Below the pieces are notes generated by a model, which saw only the letters and a list, made by a program, of their open reading frames with translations, had not been told where the DNA came from and made no database searches. A stretch of DNA of 64,000 nt from Pseudomonas sp. P8_229. Its GTDB lineage: Bacteria > Pseudomonadota > Gammaproteobacteria > Pseudomonadales > Pseudomonadaceae. The translations under genes and the position numbers were made by a program. Every line of letters begins with the position of its first letter. Positions within the stretch are counted from its first letter, which is position 1. Below, in pieces: positions 9,282 to 16,215 of the stretch. The DNA lies in NCBI RefSeq assembly GCF_034008635.1, contig NZ_CP125378.1, positions 2,284,001 to 2,348,000 on the forward strand, written 5' to 3'.

Positions 9282-10430
9282 TCAGTAAGCCGCGCGGTAG
9301 ATCTTCTCGATATCGGCAGCGCTGAGTTTGCGCGGGTTATTGCGCATCAGACGCTCGATCCCCGCGGCTTCCACGGCCATGGCCGGGATTGCCTCCTCGG
9401 GTACACCGAAACTGCGCAGCCCGGCCGGAATCTCCACCGCCGCACACAGTTCGCTCATCGCCTGCACGGCTTTGTCCGCCGCCTCCGTGGCACTCAGGTG
9501 AGCGGTCTTGACCCCCATGGCTTCAGCAATATCCTGCATGCGCTCGACGCAGGCCATCTTGTTCCAGGTCATGACATACGGCAGCAGCAACGCGTTACTC
9601 ACGCCATGGGCGATGTTGAAACGCCCGCCCAGCGGATACGCCAGCGCATGCACCGCGCCGACACCCGCGTTGCCGAACGCCATGCCGGCCATCAGGCTGG
9701 CGGTGGCCATGTCTTCGCGGGCTTGCAGGTTGCCGCCGTTGGCGTACGCCTTGGGCAGCGCTTTGGCGATCAGTTTGATGGCGCCGATGGCGAGGGAATC
9801 GGTGATCGGCGAGGCATTCACCGACAGATAGGATTCGATGGCATGCACCAGCGCATCGACGCCACTGGCGGCAGTGACGCTGCGCGGGCAGGTCAGGGTC
9901 ATCTGCGGACTGACCAACGCGACGTCGGGTAATAGAAAATCGCTGACGATGCCTTTCTTCAACTGGGCAACTTTGTCCGAGAGGATCGCCACATTGGTCA
10001 CTTCCGAACCGGTGCCAGCGGTGGTCGGGATGGCGATCAGCGGCGGGCCTTTGCGCGGCACCTGATCGACGCCGAACAGGTCCTCCAGCGCGCCGTGATA
10101 ACCGGCGTAGGCGGCGACACTTTTGGCGATGTCGATGGCACTGCCGCCACCGAGGCCGATCAAGCCGTCATGCCCGCCTTCTCGGTAAACACGCATGCAG
10201 TCTTCGACGATGGCAATTGCCGGGTCCGGCAGCACGCGGTCGAAAATCTCGTACTCGCGCCCGCCCAATTGGCACAGCGCCAGCTCCACGGTGCCGGATT
10301 TGACCAGCGCGGCGTCGGTGACGATCAGCGGGTTGTCGATATCCAGACGCGTGAGCTCCGCCGCCAGTTGCTCGATGGCCCCGGCGCCGGTGATCAGTTT
10401 GTGAGCGATTTTGAACTGGGACAGACTCAT
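9282..10430 (-). CDS. Iron-containing alcohol dehydrogenase
   Basis: A 382-residue group III (iron-dependent) alcohol dehydrogenase. The cofactor-binding segment GLGGGSAIDIAKSVAAYAG is near residue 93 and TTAGTGSEVTN near 137. Metal ligands lie in SGVDALVHAIESYLS near 194 and in GAVHALAYPLGGRFNIAHG near 260. The frame is open for 23 more codons upstream, but the ATG at 10430 has an AGAGG site nine bases away and fits the family start. It is the downstream neighbour of the ABC transporter on the same strand, with an inverted REP pair between. It may oxidise an alcohol or reduce an aldehyde from the transported compound; the substrate cannot be read from the sequence. Confidence 0.88.
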   Translation of the reverse strand: MSLSQFKIAHKLITGAGAIEQLAAELTRLDIDNPLIVTDAALVKSGTVELALCQLGGREYEIFDRVLPDPAIAIVEDCMRVYREGGHDGLIGLGGGSAIDIAKSVAAYAGYHGALEDLFGVDQVPRKGPPLIAIPTTAGTGSEVTNVAILSDKVAQLKKGIVSDFLLPDVALVSPQMTLTCPRSVTAASGVDALVHAIESYLSVNASPITDSLAIGAIKLIAKALPKAYANGGNLQAREDMATASLMAGMAFGNAGVGAVHALAYPLGGRFNIAHGVSNALLLPYVMTWNKMACVERMQDIAEAMGVKTAHLSATEAADKAVQAMSELCAAVEIPAGLRSFGVPEEAIPAMAVEAAGIERLMRNNPRKLSAADIEKIYRAAY

Positions 10431-10542
10431 CGTGCGCAGCCTCTTATAAGTGTGGGAGCTGAGCACAAGCGTAGCTGAGGGTTTGGGGTTGTCTGCCATT
10501 CACTGCATGAATGACCCAACCTCTGAACACACCAAAAATCAT

Positions 10543-10632
10543 TGTAGGAGTGAGCCTGCTCGCGATGACGGACTGACATCCACCAATGATGTCGACTGAA
10601 AGTCCGCAATCGCGAGCAGGCTCACTCCTACA
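10543..10632. repeat. Inverted REP pair, TGTAGGAGTGAGCC family
   Basis: Arms at about 10543-10566 and 10608-10632, between the last permease gene and the alcohol dehydrogenase gene, both on the minus strand. It probably marks an expression boundary within a run of co-oriented genes. Confidence 0.9.
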
Positions 10633-10642
10633 GGGGAATACG

Positions 10643-11467
10643 CTAGACCTGGGCGGTACGCAGTTTTTCGCTACGCCCGCGTAGCCATTCCAGGGTCAGC
10701 AGCAGAATCACCGAAAAGGCGATCAGCAGCGTTGCCGCCGCCGCGATGGTCGGGCTGAGGTTCTCGCGAATCCCGCTGAACATCTGCCGTGGCAACGTCG
10801 CTTGCTCGGGACCTGCAAGGAACAACGTCACTACCACCTCATCAAACGAAGTCGCAAAGGCGAACAGCGCCCCGGAAATCACCCCCGGTGCAATCAGCGG
10901 CAAAGTCACACGACGGAACGCGGTCAATGGCGATGCACCAAGACTCGCCGCCGCCCGCACCAGATTGTGATTAAACCCCTGCAACGTCGCCGACACAGTG
11001 ATGATCACGAACGGCACCCCCAAAACCGCGTGGACCACGATCAACGAGAAGAAACTGTTGCCCAGCCCCAGCGGCGCGAAGAACAGATAACTCGCCACGC
11101 CAATGATCACCACCGGCACCACCATCGGCGAAATCACCAGCGCCATCACCAGCGATTTGCCGGGGAAGTCGCCACGGGTCAGGCCGATCGCGGCCAATGT
11201 GCCGAAGACCATCGCCAGCACCGTCGCGGCGGGGGCGACGATGATGCTGTTCTTCAGCGAGCGCATCCATTCGGCCGAGGCGAAGAAGTCCTGATACCAG
11301 TGCAGGGAAAAGCCCTGCAGCGGATACACCAGGAAACTGCCCGAGTTGAACGACAGCGGCACGATCACCAGCACCGGCAGAATCAGGAACAGCAGGATCA
11401 GGCCGCAGAGAATCCGCAAGCTGTAGAACCACACCCGTTCGATGGGCGACATGTAAGGACTCAGCAT
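10643..11467 (-). CDS. ABC transporter permease, PotC-like
   Basis: A 274-residue inner-membrane permease with six hydrophobic segments. The cytoplasmic EAA-type loop reads AAASLGASPLTAFRRVTLPLI around residue 180. It resembles PotC/PotI of polyamine importers. The first ATG at 11467 has AAGGGG seven bases upstream; a second ATG five codons later has no such site. It lies 12 bases after the preceding permease stop, in the operon ATPase, binding protein, permease, permease. The cognate ligand is probably putrescine, spermidine or a similar amine. Confidence 0.9.
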   Translation of the reverse strand: MLSPYMSPIERVWFYSLRILCGLILLFLILPVLVIVPLSFNSGSFLVYPLQGFSLHWYQDFFASAEWMRSLKNSIIVAPAATVLAMVFGTLAAIGLTRGDFPGKSLVMALVISPMVVPVVIIGVASYLFFAPLGLGNSFFSLIVVHAVLGVPFVIITVSATLQGFNHNLVRAAASLGASPLTAFRRVTLPLIAPGVISGALFAFATSFDEVVVTLFLAGPEQATLPRQMFSGIRENLSPTIAAAATLLIAFSVILLLTLEWLRGRSEKLRTAQV

Positions 11468-11479
11468 TTCAAATTCCCC

Positions 11480-12727
11480 TTAGCTCAGGCGCAGGCGACT
11501 GGCGCCCACCAGCCAGCTGTAGATCAGATACAGCACCACGGTCGCCAGCAGCAGCAAGCCGCCGAGCGCAGTGGCCATGCCCCAGTTGATGCTGGTGTTG
11601 GTGTAGAACGCGACGAAGTAGCTGACCATTTGATCGTTCGGGCTGCCGAGCAGCGCCGGGGTGATGTAGTAGCCGATGGCGAGGATGAACACCAACAGGC
11701 AACCGGCGCCGACGCCGGCATAGGTCTGCGGGAAGTACACCCGCCAGAAACTGGCGAAGGGGTGGCAGCCCAGCGAGATGGCGGCGCGCATGTAGGTCGG
11801 CGAGATGCCTTTCATCACACTGTAGATCGGCAGAATCATGAACGGCAGCAGGATGTGCACCATCGAGATGTACACCCCGGTGCGGTTGAACACCAACTCC
11901 AGCGGCTTGTCGATGATGCCCATCGCCATCAGCGCGCTGTTGATCAGCCCGCCCGATTGCAGCAGTACGATCCACGCTGCGACCCGTACCAGAATCGAGG
12001 TCCAGAACGGCAGCAGCACCAGAATCATCAGCAGGTTGCTCTGGCGCGACGGCAGGTTCGCCAGCAGGTACGCCAGTGGATACGCGAGGAACAGGCAGAT
12101 CACGGTGATGATCAGGCCCATCCAGAAAGTGCGCGCAAAGATGTCGAGGTAGATCGCCTGATCCGGAGTGGCCGGGGCCAGTTCGCCGAGGTCGTCGATG
12201 CGGTGATCGACCGCTGCCAGCAGGTAATACGGGGTGATGCTGCTGGTGTTGCGTTTGACCGCCTGCCAATAGGCCGGATCGCCCCAGCGCTCATCGAGGC
12301 CTTCGAGTGCTTCTTTATAAGAGGCCGGTTCGCTGGTGAACGGCAGCGCCCGGGCAGTTTTGGTCAGCAGGCTGCGATAGCCGGCCAACTCCATGTTCAA
12401 GCGCTTGGACAAGTCGCCCAGCGTCTGGTTTTTGCGGGCTTCGGCAAGGTCTTCGCCCGCCGCTTTGTACACCGGTTCAGCGGGCAGGCCGCGACCGTCC
12501 CAACTGGCGATGGCCGCCACGGTGCGTGGCATGCCGCCGACCACTTCCGGGTTACCGACGCTTTTGTAGAGCAGCGCCACGATTGGCACCAGGAACACCA
12601 ACAACAGAAACAGCACCAGCGGCGCAATCAACGCCTGGGCCTTCCAGCGGTTGACCCGCTCGGCGCGCTTGAGCTTCTGCTTCAAGGTGGGGCTGGCGCC
12701 CTCGTTCAGGGGAACGGCGATGGCCAT
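11480..12727 (-). CDS. ABC transporter permease, PotB-like
   Basis: A 415-residue permease, longer than PotB (about 275). After the first membrane segment (around residues 35-55) there is a soluble insertion of some 130 residues, and then five membrane segments. The EAA loop is RAAISLGCHPFASFWRVYFPQT near residue 330. The large periplasmic insertion is seen in a subset of Pseudomonas polyamine-type permeases. The start ATG at 12727 follows a GGAGT stretch; the open frame upstream is not needed. It pairs with the following permease. Confidence 0.9.
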   Translation of the reverse strand: MAIAVPLNEGASPTLKQKLKRAERVNRWKAQALIAPLVLFLLLVFLVPIVALLYKSVGNPEVVGGMPRTVAAIASWDGRGLPAEPVYKAAGEDLAEARKNQTLGDLSKRLNMELAGYRSLLTKTARALPFTSEPASYKEALEGLDERWGDPAYWQAVKRNTSSITPYYLLAAVDHRIDDLGELAPATPDQAIYLDIFARTFWMGLIITVICLFLAYPLAYLLANLPSRQSNLLMILVLLPFWTSILVRVAAWIVLLQSGGLINSALMAMGIIDKPLELVFNRTGVYISMVHILLPFMILPIYSVMKGISPTYMRAAISLGCHPFASFWRVYFPQTYAGVGAGCLLVFILAIGYYITPALLGSPNDQMVSYFVAFYTNTSINWGMATALGGLLLLATVVLYLIYSWLVGASRLRLS

Positions 12728-12795
12728 GACGTACTCCGCAAATCTTTGATCGTTACAGAGGTGGCGAACCACCTCTGTTATTGATTGCTACACAT

Positions 12796-12902
12796 GATCG
12801 TTCCCACGCTCCGCGTGGGAATGAATCCAGTGACGCTCTGCGTCACACAGGGACGCGGAGCGTCCCGGGCGGCATTCCCACGCAGAGCGTGGGAACGCTC
12901 AT
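12796..12902. repeat. Palindromic GTTCCCACGC repeat block
   Basis: Several short palindromes of the GTTCCCACGCTC/GCGTGGGAA type form a compound inverted repeat, with arms around 12800-12822 and 12875-12897 and an inner pair near 12830-12866. It is unlike the REP families elsewhere in the window. It lies between the binding-protein and permease genes of one operon. Confidence 0.8.
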
Positions 12903-12931
12903 CCGGAAAGCCGTCGGCCCGTATGCTCGGG

Positions 12932-13975
12932 TTATTTCGCCGCCCAGGAATTGAAGCGCTGTTCCAGTTGCTCGCCGTTGTCAGCCCAGAAGCTGACGTC
13001 GATCTGCACCTGGTTGGCGATGTTTTCCGGGGTGGTCGGCATGTCTTTCAGCACGTCCTTGCTCAGCAGCGGTACTGCTTGAGTGTTGGCAGGGCCGTAG
13101 GCGATGTTTTCCGAGTAGGTCTTCTGCTGCTGCGGCTGAACCGAGTAGGCGATGAATTTCTTCGCCGCTTCAGCGCGCGCCTTGTCCAGACCTTTCGGGA
13201 TGGCCCACGCGTCGAAGTCGTAGATACCGCCGTTCCACACCACTTTCAGGTTGGATTCTTTCTGCACCGCGGCGATACGACCGTTGTAGGCCGAGCTCAT
13301 GACCACGTCACCGGAAGCGAGGTACTGCGGCGGTTGCGCGCCGGCTTCCCACCACTGGATGCTTGGCTTGAGTTCATCGAGTTTCTTGAACGCACGGTCC
13401 TGGCCATCCTTGCCGGCCAGCACTTTGTAGACGTCTTTCGGCGCCACACCATCGGCCATCAAAGCGAATTCCAGGGTGTACTTGGCGCCTTTACGCAGGC
13501 CACGTTTGCCCGGGAATTTCTTGGTATCCCAGAAATCGGCCCAACTGGTCGGCGCGGTTTTCAGCTTGTCGGCGTTGTAGGCCAGCACGGTCGACCAGAC
13601 GAAGAAGCCCACGCCGCACGGCTGGATCGCCCCCTTGACGTAATCTTCGGACTTGCCGAACAGCGCCGGGTCCAGCGGTTCGAACATGTCTTCATCGCAG
13701 CCACGGGCCAGTTCCGGCGACTCGACTTCCACCAGGTCCCACGACACGCTCTTGGTGTCGACCATGGCTTTGACCTTGGCCATTTCACCGTTGTATTCGC
13801 CGGCGACGATCTTGCCATTGCCCGCCGCTTCCCACGGTGCATAGAAGGCTTTGACTTGCGCCGCCTTGTTCGCCCCGCCAAACGACACCACAGTCAAATC
13901 CGGGCCAGCGGCCATTGCGCTGGCCGCACCCATCAGGCCCAGGGTCAGGGCGGTGAACTTCAGGGATCTCAACAT
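12932..13975 (-). CDS. Periplasmic substrate-binding protein, PotD-like
   Basis: A 347-residue exported binding protein with a signal peptide of about 22 residues ending ASAMA. The mature chain begins GPDLTVVSFGGANKAAQ, the usual start of the polyamine/iron-type (bacterial extracellular solute-binding) fold. It should capture the ligand in the periplasm and deliver it to the two permeases. It follows the ATPase gene by 48 bases, and a palindromic repeat block separates it from the permeases. That block could let the binding protein be made in excess. Confidence 0.9.
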   Translation of the reverse strand: MLRSLKFTALTLGLMGAASAMAAGPDLTVVSFGGANKAAQVKAFYAPWEAAGNGKIVAGEYNGEMAKVKAMVDTKSVSWDLVEVESPELARGCDEDMFEPLDPALFGKSEDYVKGAIQPCGVGFFVWSTVLAYNADKLKTAPTSWADFWDTKKFPGKRGLRKGAKYTLEFALMADGVAPKDVYKVLAGKDGQDRAFKKLDELKPSIQWWEAGAQPPQYLASGDVVMSSAYNGRIAAVQKESNLKVVWNGGIYDFDAWAIPKGLDKARAEAAKKFIAYSVQPQQQKTYSENIAYGPANTQAVPLLSKDVLKDMPTTPENIANQVQIDVSFWADNGEQLEQRFNSWAAK

Positions 13976-14023
13976 TTATTGTTCTCTCCACGTGCAGGGT
14001 TGGTGTTGGTATTGCGGGGGCGA

Positions 14024-15148
14024 TCAGTTCGCCTCTAACAGCGGGTCAAGTGCACGAACGTGCTCGACCTGCCAGCCAAGCGGTACCACGTCCCCGACCG
14101 CGAGCGCTGGATCGAGCTCGGCAATCGGCTGTTTCACGAAGAAGTCGGTCTTGCCGCAGACTTCCAGACGCACCCGGACGTGGTCGCCCAGATAGATGAA
14201 TTCCGCCACCCTCCCTGAGAAGCGGTTGACGCATTGATCGCTCGAGCCATTGAGGCTGACGCGCTCCGGACGAATCGACAGGGTCACCGGTTCGCCGGTC
14301 TGGCCGACGTTGACCGCCAGCGCCTCGACCTTCTCGCCACGGCCCAGCTCGACCACGCAGCGCTCACCGCTCTGGCTGAGCAGGCGACCGTTGAGGCGGT
14401 TGTTCTCACCGATGAAGTTGGCGACGAAGGTGTTTTTCGGTTCTTCGTAAAGGGTGCGCGGCGGGGCGATCTGCTGGATCTCGCCCTGGTGGAACACGGC
14501 CACTCGGTCGGACATGGTCAGCGCTTCGCCCTGGTCGTGGGTCACATAGACCACGGTCACGCCGAGGCGCTGGTGCAGGTGTTTGATCTCCATCTGCATG
14601 TGTTCACGCAGTTGTTTGTCGAGAGCGCCGAGGGGTTCGTCCATCAAAACCAGTTGCGGTTCGAACACCAGTGCCCGGGCCAGCGCCACCCGCTGTTGCT
14701 GACCACCGGACAGTTGCGCCGGATAACGCGAGGCGAAGGCGTCGAGCTGGACCATGCTGAGGACTTTCTTGACCTTGTCGCTGACGTCGCTTTTGTTCAG
14801 GCCACGCACGGTCAGCGGGAAGGCGAGGTTTTCGGCGACGGTCATGTGCGGGAACAACGCGTAGTTCTGGAACACCATGCCGATGTCACGCTTGTGCGGC
14901 GGCACGTTGTTGATTGCGCGACCGGCCAGGAGGATTTCGCCGGCGGTCGGCGTTTCGAACCCGGCGAGCATCATCAGGCTGGTGGTCTTGCCGGAGCCGG
15001 ATGGCCCGAGCAGGGTCAGGAACTCGCCTTTGCGAATGTCCAGGTTGAGGTCTTTGACGATCAGGTTCTCGCCGTCGTAGCTCTTCTGCACTCCACGAAA
15101 GCTGACCAGCACGTCACTGGCCCCTGCGTTTGATTCGACCTGGCTCAT
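14024..15148 (-). CDS. ABC transporter ATP-binding protein, PotA-like
   Basis: A 374-residue ATPase. Walker A is GPSGSGKTTS near residue 48, the Q-loop VFQNYALFPHMTV near 91, the signature LSGGQQQRVALARAL near 142, Walker B LVLMDEPLGALD near 164 and the switch histidine YVTHDQGEA near 197. A C-terminal TOBE-type regulatory domain follows. The ATG at 15148 has AAGG eight bases upstream and is preferred to an in-frame GTG two codons earlier. It is the first gene of the transporter operon. Confidence 0.93.
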   Translation of the reverse strand: MSQVESNAGASDVLVSFRGVQKSYDGENLIVKDLNLDIRKGEFLTLLGPSGSGKTTSLMMLAGFETPTAGEILLAGRAINNVPPHKRDIGMVFQNYALFPHMTVAENLAFPLTVRGLNKSDVSDKVKKVLSMVQLDAFASRYPAQLSGGQQQRVALARALVFEPQLVLMDEPLGALDKQLREHMQMEIKHLHQRLGVTVVYVTHDQGEALTMSDRVAVFHQGEIQQIAPPRTLYEEPKNTFVANFIGENNRLNGRLLSQSGERCVVELGRGEKVEALAVNVGQTGEPVTLSIRPERVSLNGSSDQCVNRFSGRVAEFIYLGDHVRVRLEVCGKTDFFVKQPIAELDPALAVGDVVPLGWQVEHVRALDPLLEAN

Positions 15149-15391
15149 ACCCACACCTTTGTTATTGGTAACTGCTGTGGATTAAGCCTAGTGGCTGGCG
15201 CCAGCCGCGCAAATCGGGGCGCAGGAGAGAATCGCCTCAGCCGGATGGAAGGTTGGGGGTAGGGATTGCCCTACAAGGATGGCGCGATTGGGTAAGCCGC
15301 CGACAGGTGTGGAACCGCAAGCCGCAAGAACAGGCGAAAGCGTCTGTCGTAAATGGATATGACCTCCATCCTGAGCACGGTGGAGATCTTA
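15149..15391. promoter_or_regulatory. Upstream region of the ABC transporter with two palindromes
   Basis: There is no gene here. A 14-base perfect palindrome GGCTGGCGCCAGCC lies at 15193-15206, and a 16-base inverted repeat GTAGGG-ATTG-CCCTAC at 15259-15274. On the minus strand TTGCGC and TAGGCT flank the first palindrome at roughly promoter spacing, but both boxes are weak. These look like operator sites for the transporter operon; the regulator could be the adjacent two-component system. Confidence 0.4.
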
Positions 15392-15482
15392 TGTGGGAGG
15401 GGGCTTGCTCCCGAATGCGGCGGGTCATCCAACTTATTCAGCGACTGACACAGCGCATTCGGGAGCAAGCCCCCTCCCACAG
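15392..15482. repeat. Inverted REP pair, GTGGGAGGGGGC variant
   Basis: Arms at about 15393-15415 and 15457-15480, between the transporter operon and the response-regulator gene. The arms carry GGGAGGGGGCTTGCTCCCG instead of the more common GGGAGCGGGCTTGCTCGCG. Confidence 0.9.
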
Positions 15483-15501
15483 CTTTTGATTGCGGTGTGG
15501 C

Positions 15502-16131
15502 TCAGAGAAGTTTGTGTTCCATCGCGTACTTCACCAACTCGGCCAGCGAGGTGATGTTGAGCTTCTGCATCAGCCGCGCCTTGTGGGTGCTGATGGTCTT
15601 GCTGCTCAGGGCCAGTTGCTGGGCGATGTCGTTGACGTTGGCGCCCTGGGCCAGACGCTCGAACACCGAGAACTCGCGCTCGGACAGCAGCGAATGCAAT
15701 GGACGGGTGTCGGTCAGGCCGACTTCAAAGACCATCCGGTCGGCCAGCTCCGGGTCAATGTAGCGCCCGCCGGCGGCGACTTTACGAATGGCGGTCAGCA
15801 GCAACGCAGGATCGCTGTCCTTGGTCGCGTAACCCGCTGCGCCCACCTTCAGCGCGCGGGCAGCCATCTGCGCTTCATCGTGCATCGACAGCACCAGAAT
15901 CGCCGGCGGATTGTTCAGCGCGCGGATCCGCGGGATCGCCTCCAGACCGTTGACCCCAGGCATCGAGATGTCCAGCAGCACCACCTCGCACGGCACACTG
16001 CGCAGGGTTTCCAGCAACTGCTCGCCATTGCTCGCCTCGCCCACCACTTGCAGATCCTTGGCCAGGCCGATCAATTGCTTGATCCCTTCACGGACGATGG
16101 TGTGGTCTTCGGCTACCAGTACACGGATCAC
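15502..16131 (-). CDS. NarL/FixJ-family response regulator
   Basis: A 209-residue regulator with a receiver domain (phospho-acceptor Asp54 in VVLLDISMPG, acidic pocket AEDH at residues 7-10) and a C-terminal LuxR-type helix-turn-helix. The latter contains LSEREFSVFERLAQGANVND and ALSSKTISTHKARLMQKL. It lies 84 bases downstream of the histidine kinase gene, so the two form a two-component system. Likely targets include the adjacent transporter operon, but that is inference from position. Confidence 0.93.
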   Translation of the reverse strand: MIRVLVAEDHTIVREGIKQLIGLAKDLQVVGEASNGEQLLETLRSVPCEVVLLDISMPGVNGLEAIPRIRALNNPPAILVLSMHDEAQMAARALKVGAAGYATKDSDPALLLTAIRKVAAGGRYIDPELADRMVFEVGLTDTRPLHSLLSEREFSVFERLAQGANVNDIAQQLALSSKTISTHKARLMQKLNITSLAELVKYAMEHKLL

Positions 16132-16165
16132 GTTCTTCTCCAGAATTCAGACATACACAGATCCC

Positions 16166-16189
16166 TGTGGGAGCGAGCTTGCTCGCGAA
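16166..16189 (+). repeat. Single REP sequence
   Basis: A solitary arm of the GTGGGAGCGAGC type lies between the kinase and the response-regulator genes; no inverted partner is visible nearby. Confidence 0.8.
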
Positions 16190-16215
16190 GGCATCAGTCC
16201 AGACACCACAACATG

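Noticed and set aside
10802..12784. A 660-codon plus-strand frame rich in Gln, His and Arg
   Set aside because: It is antisense to the two permease genes, which have clear membrane segments and EAA loops; its composition is typical of an antisense shadow.
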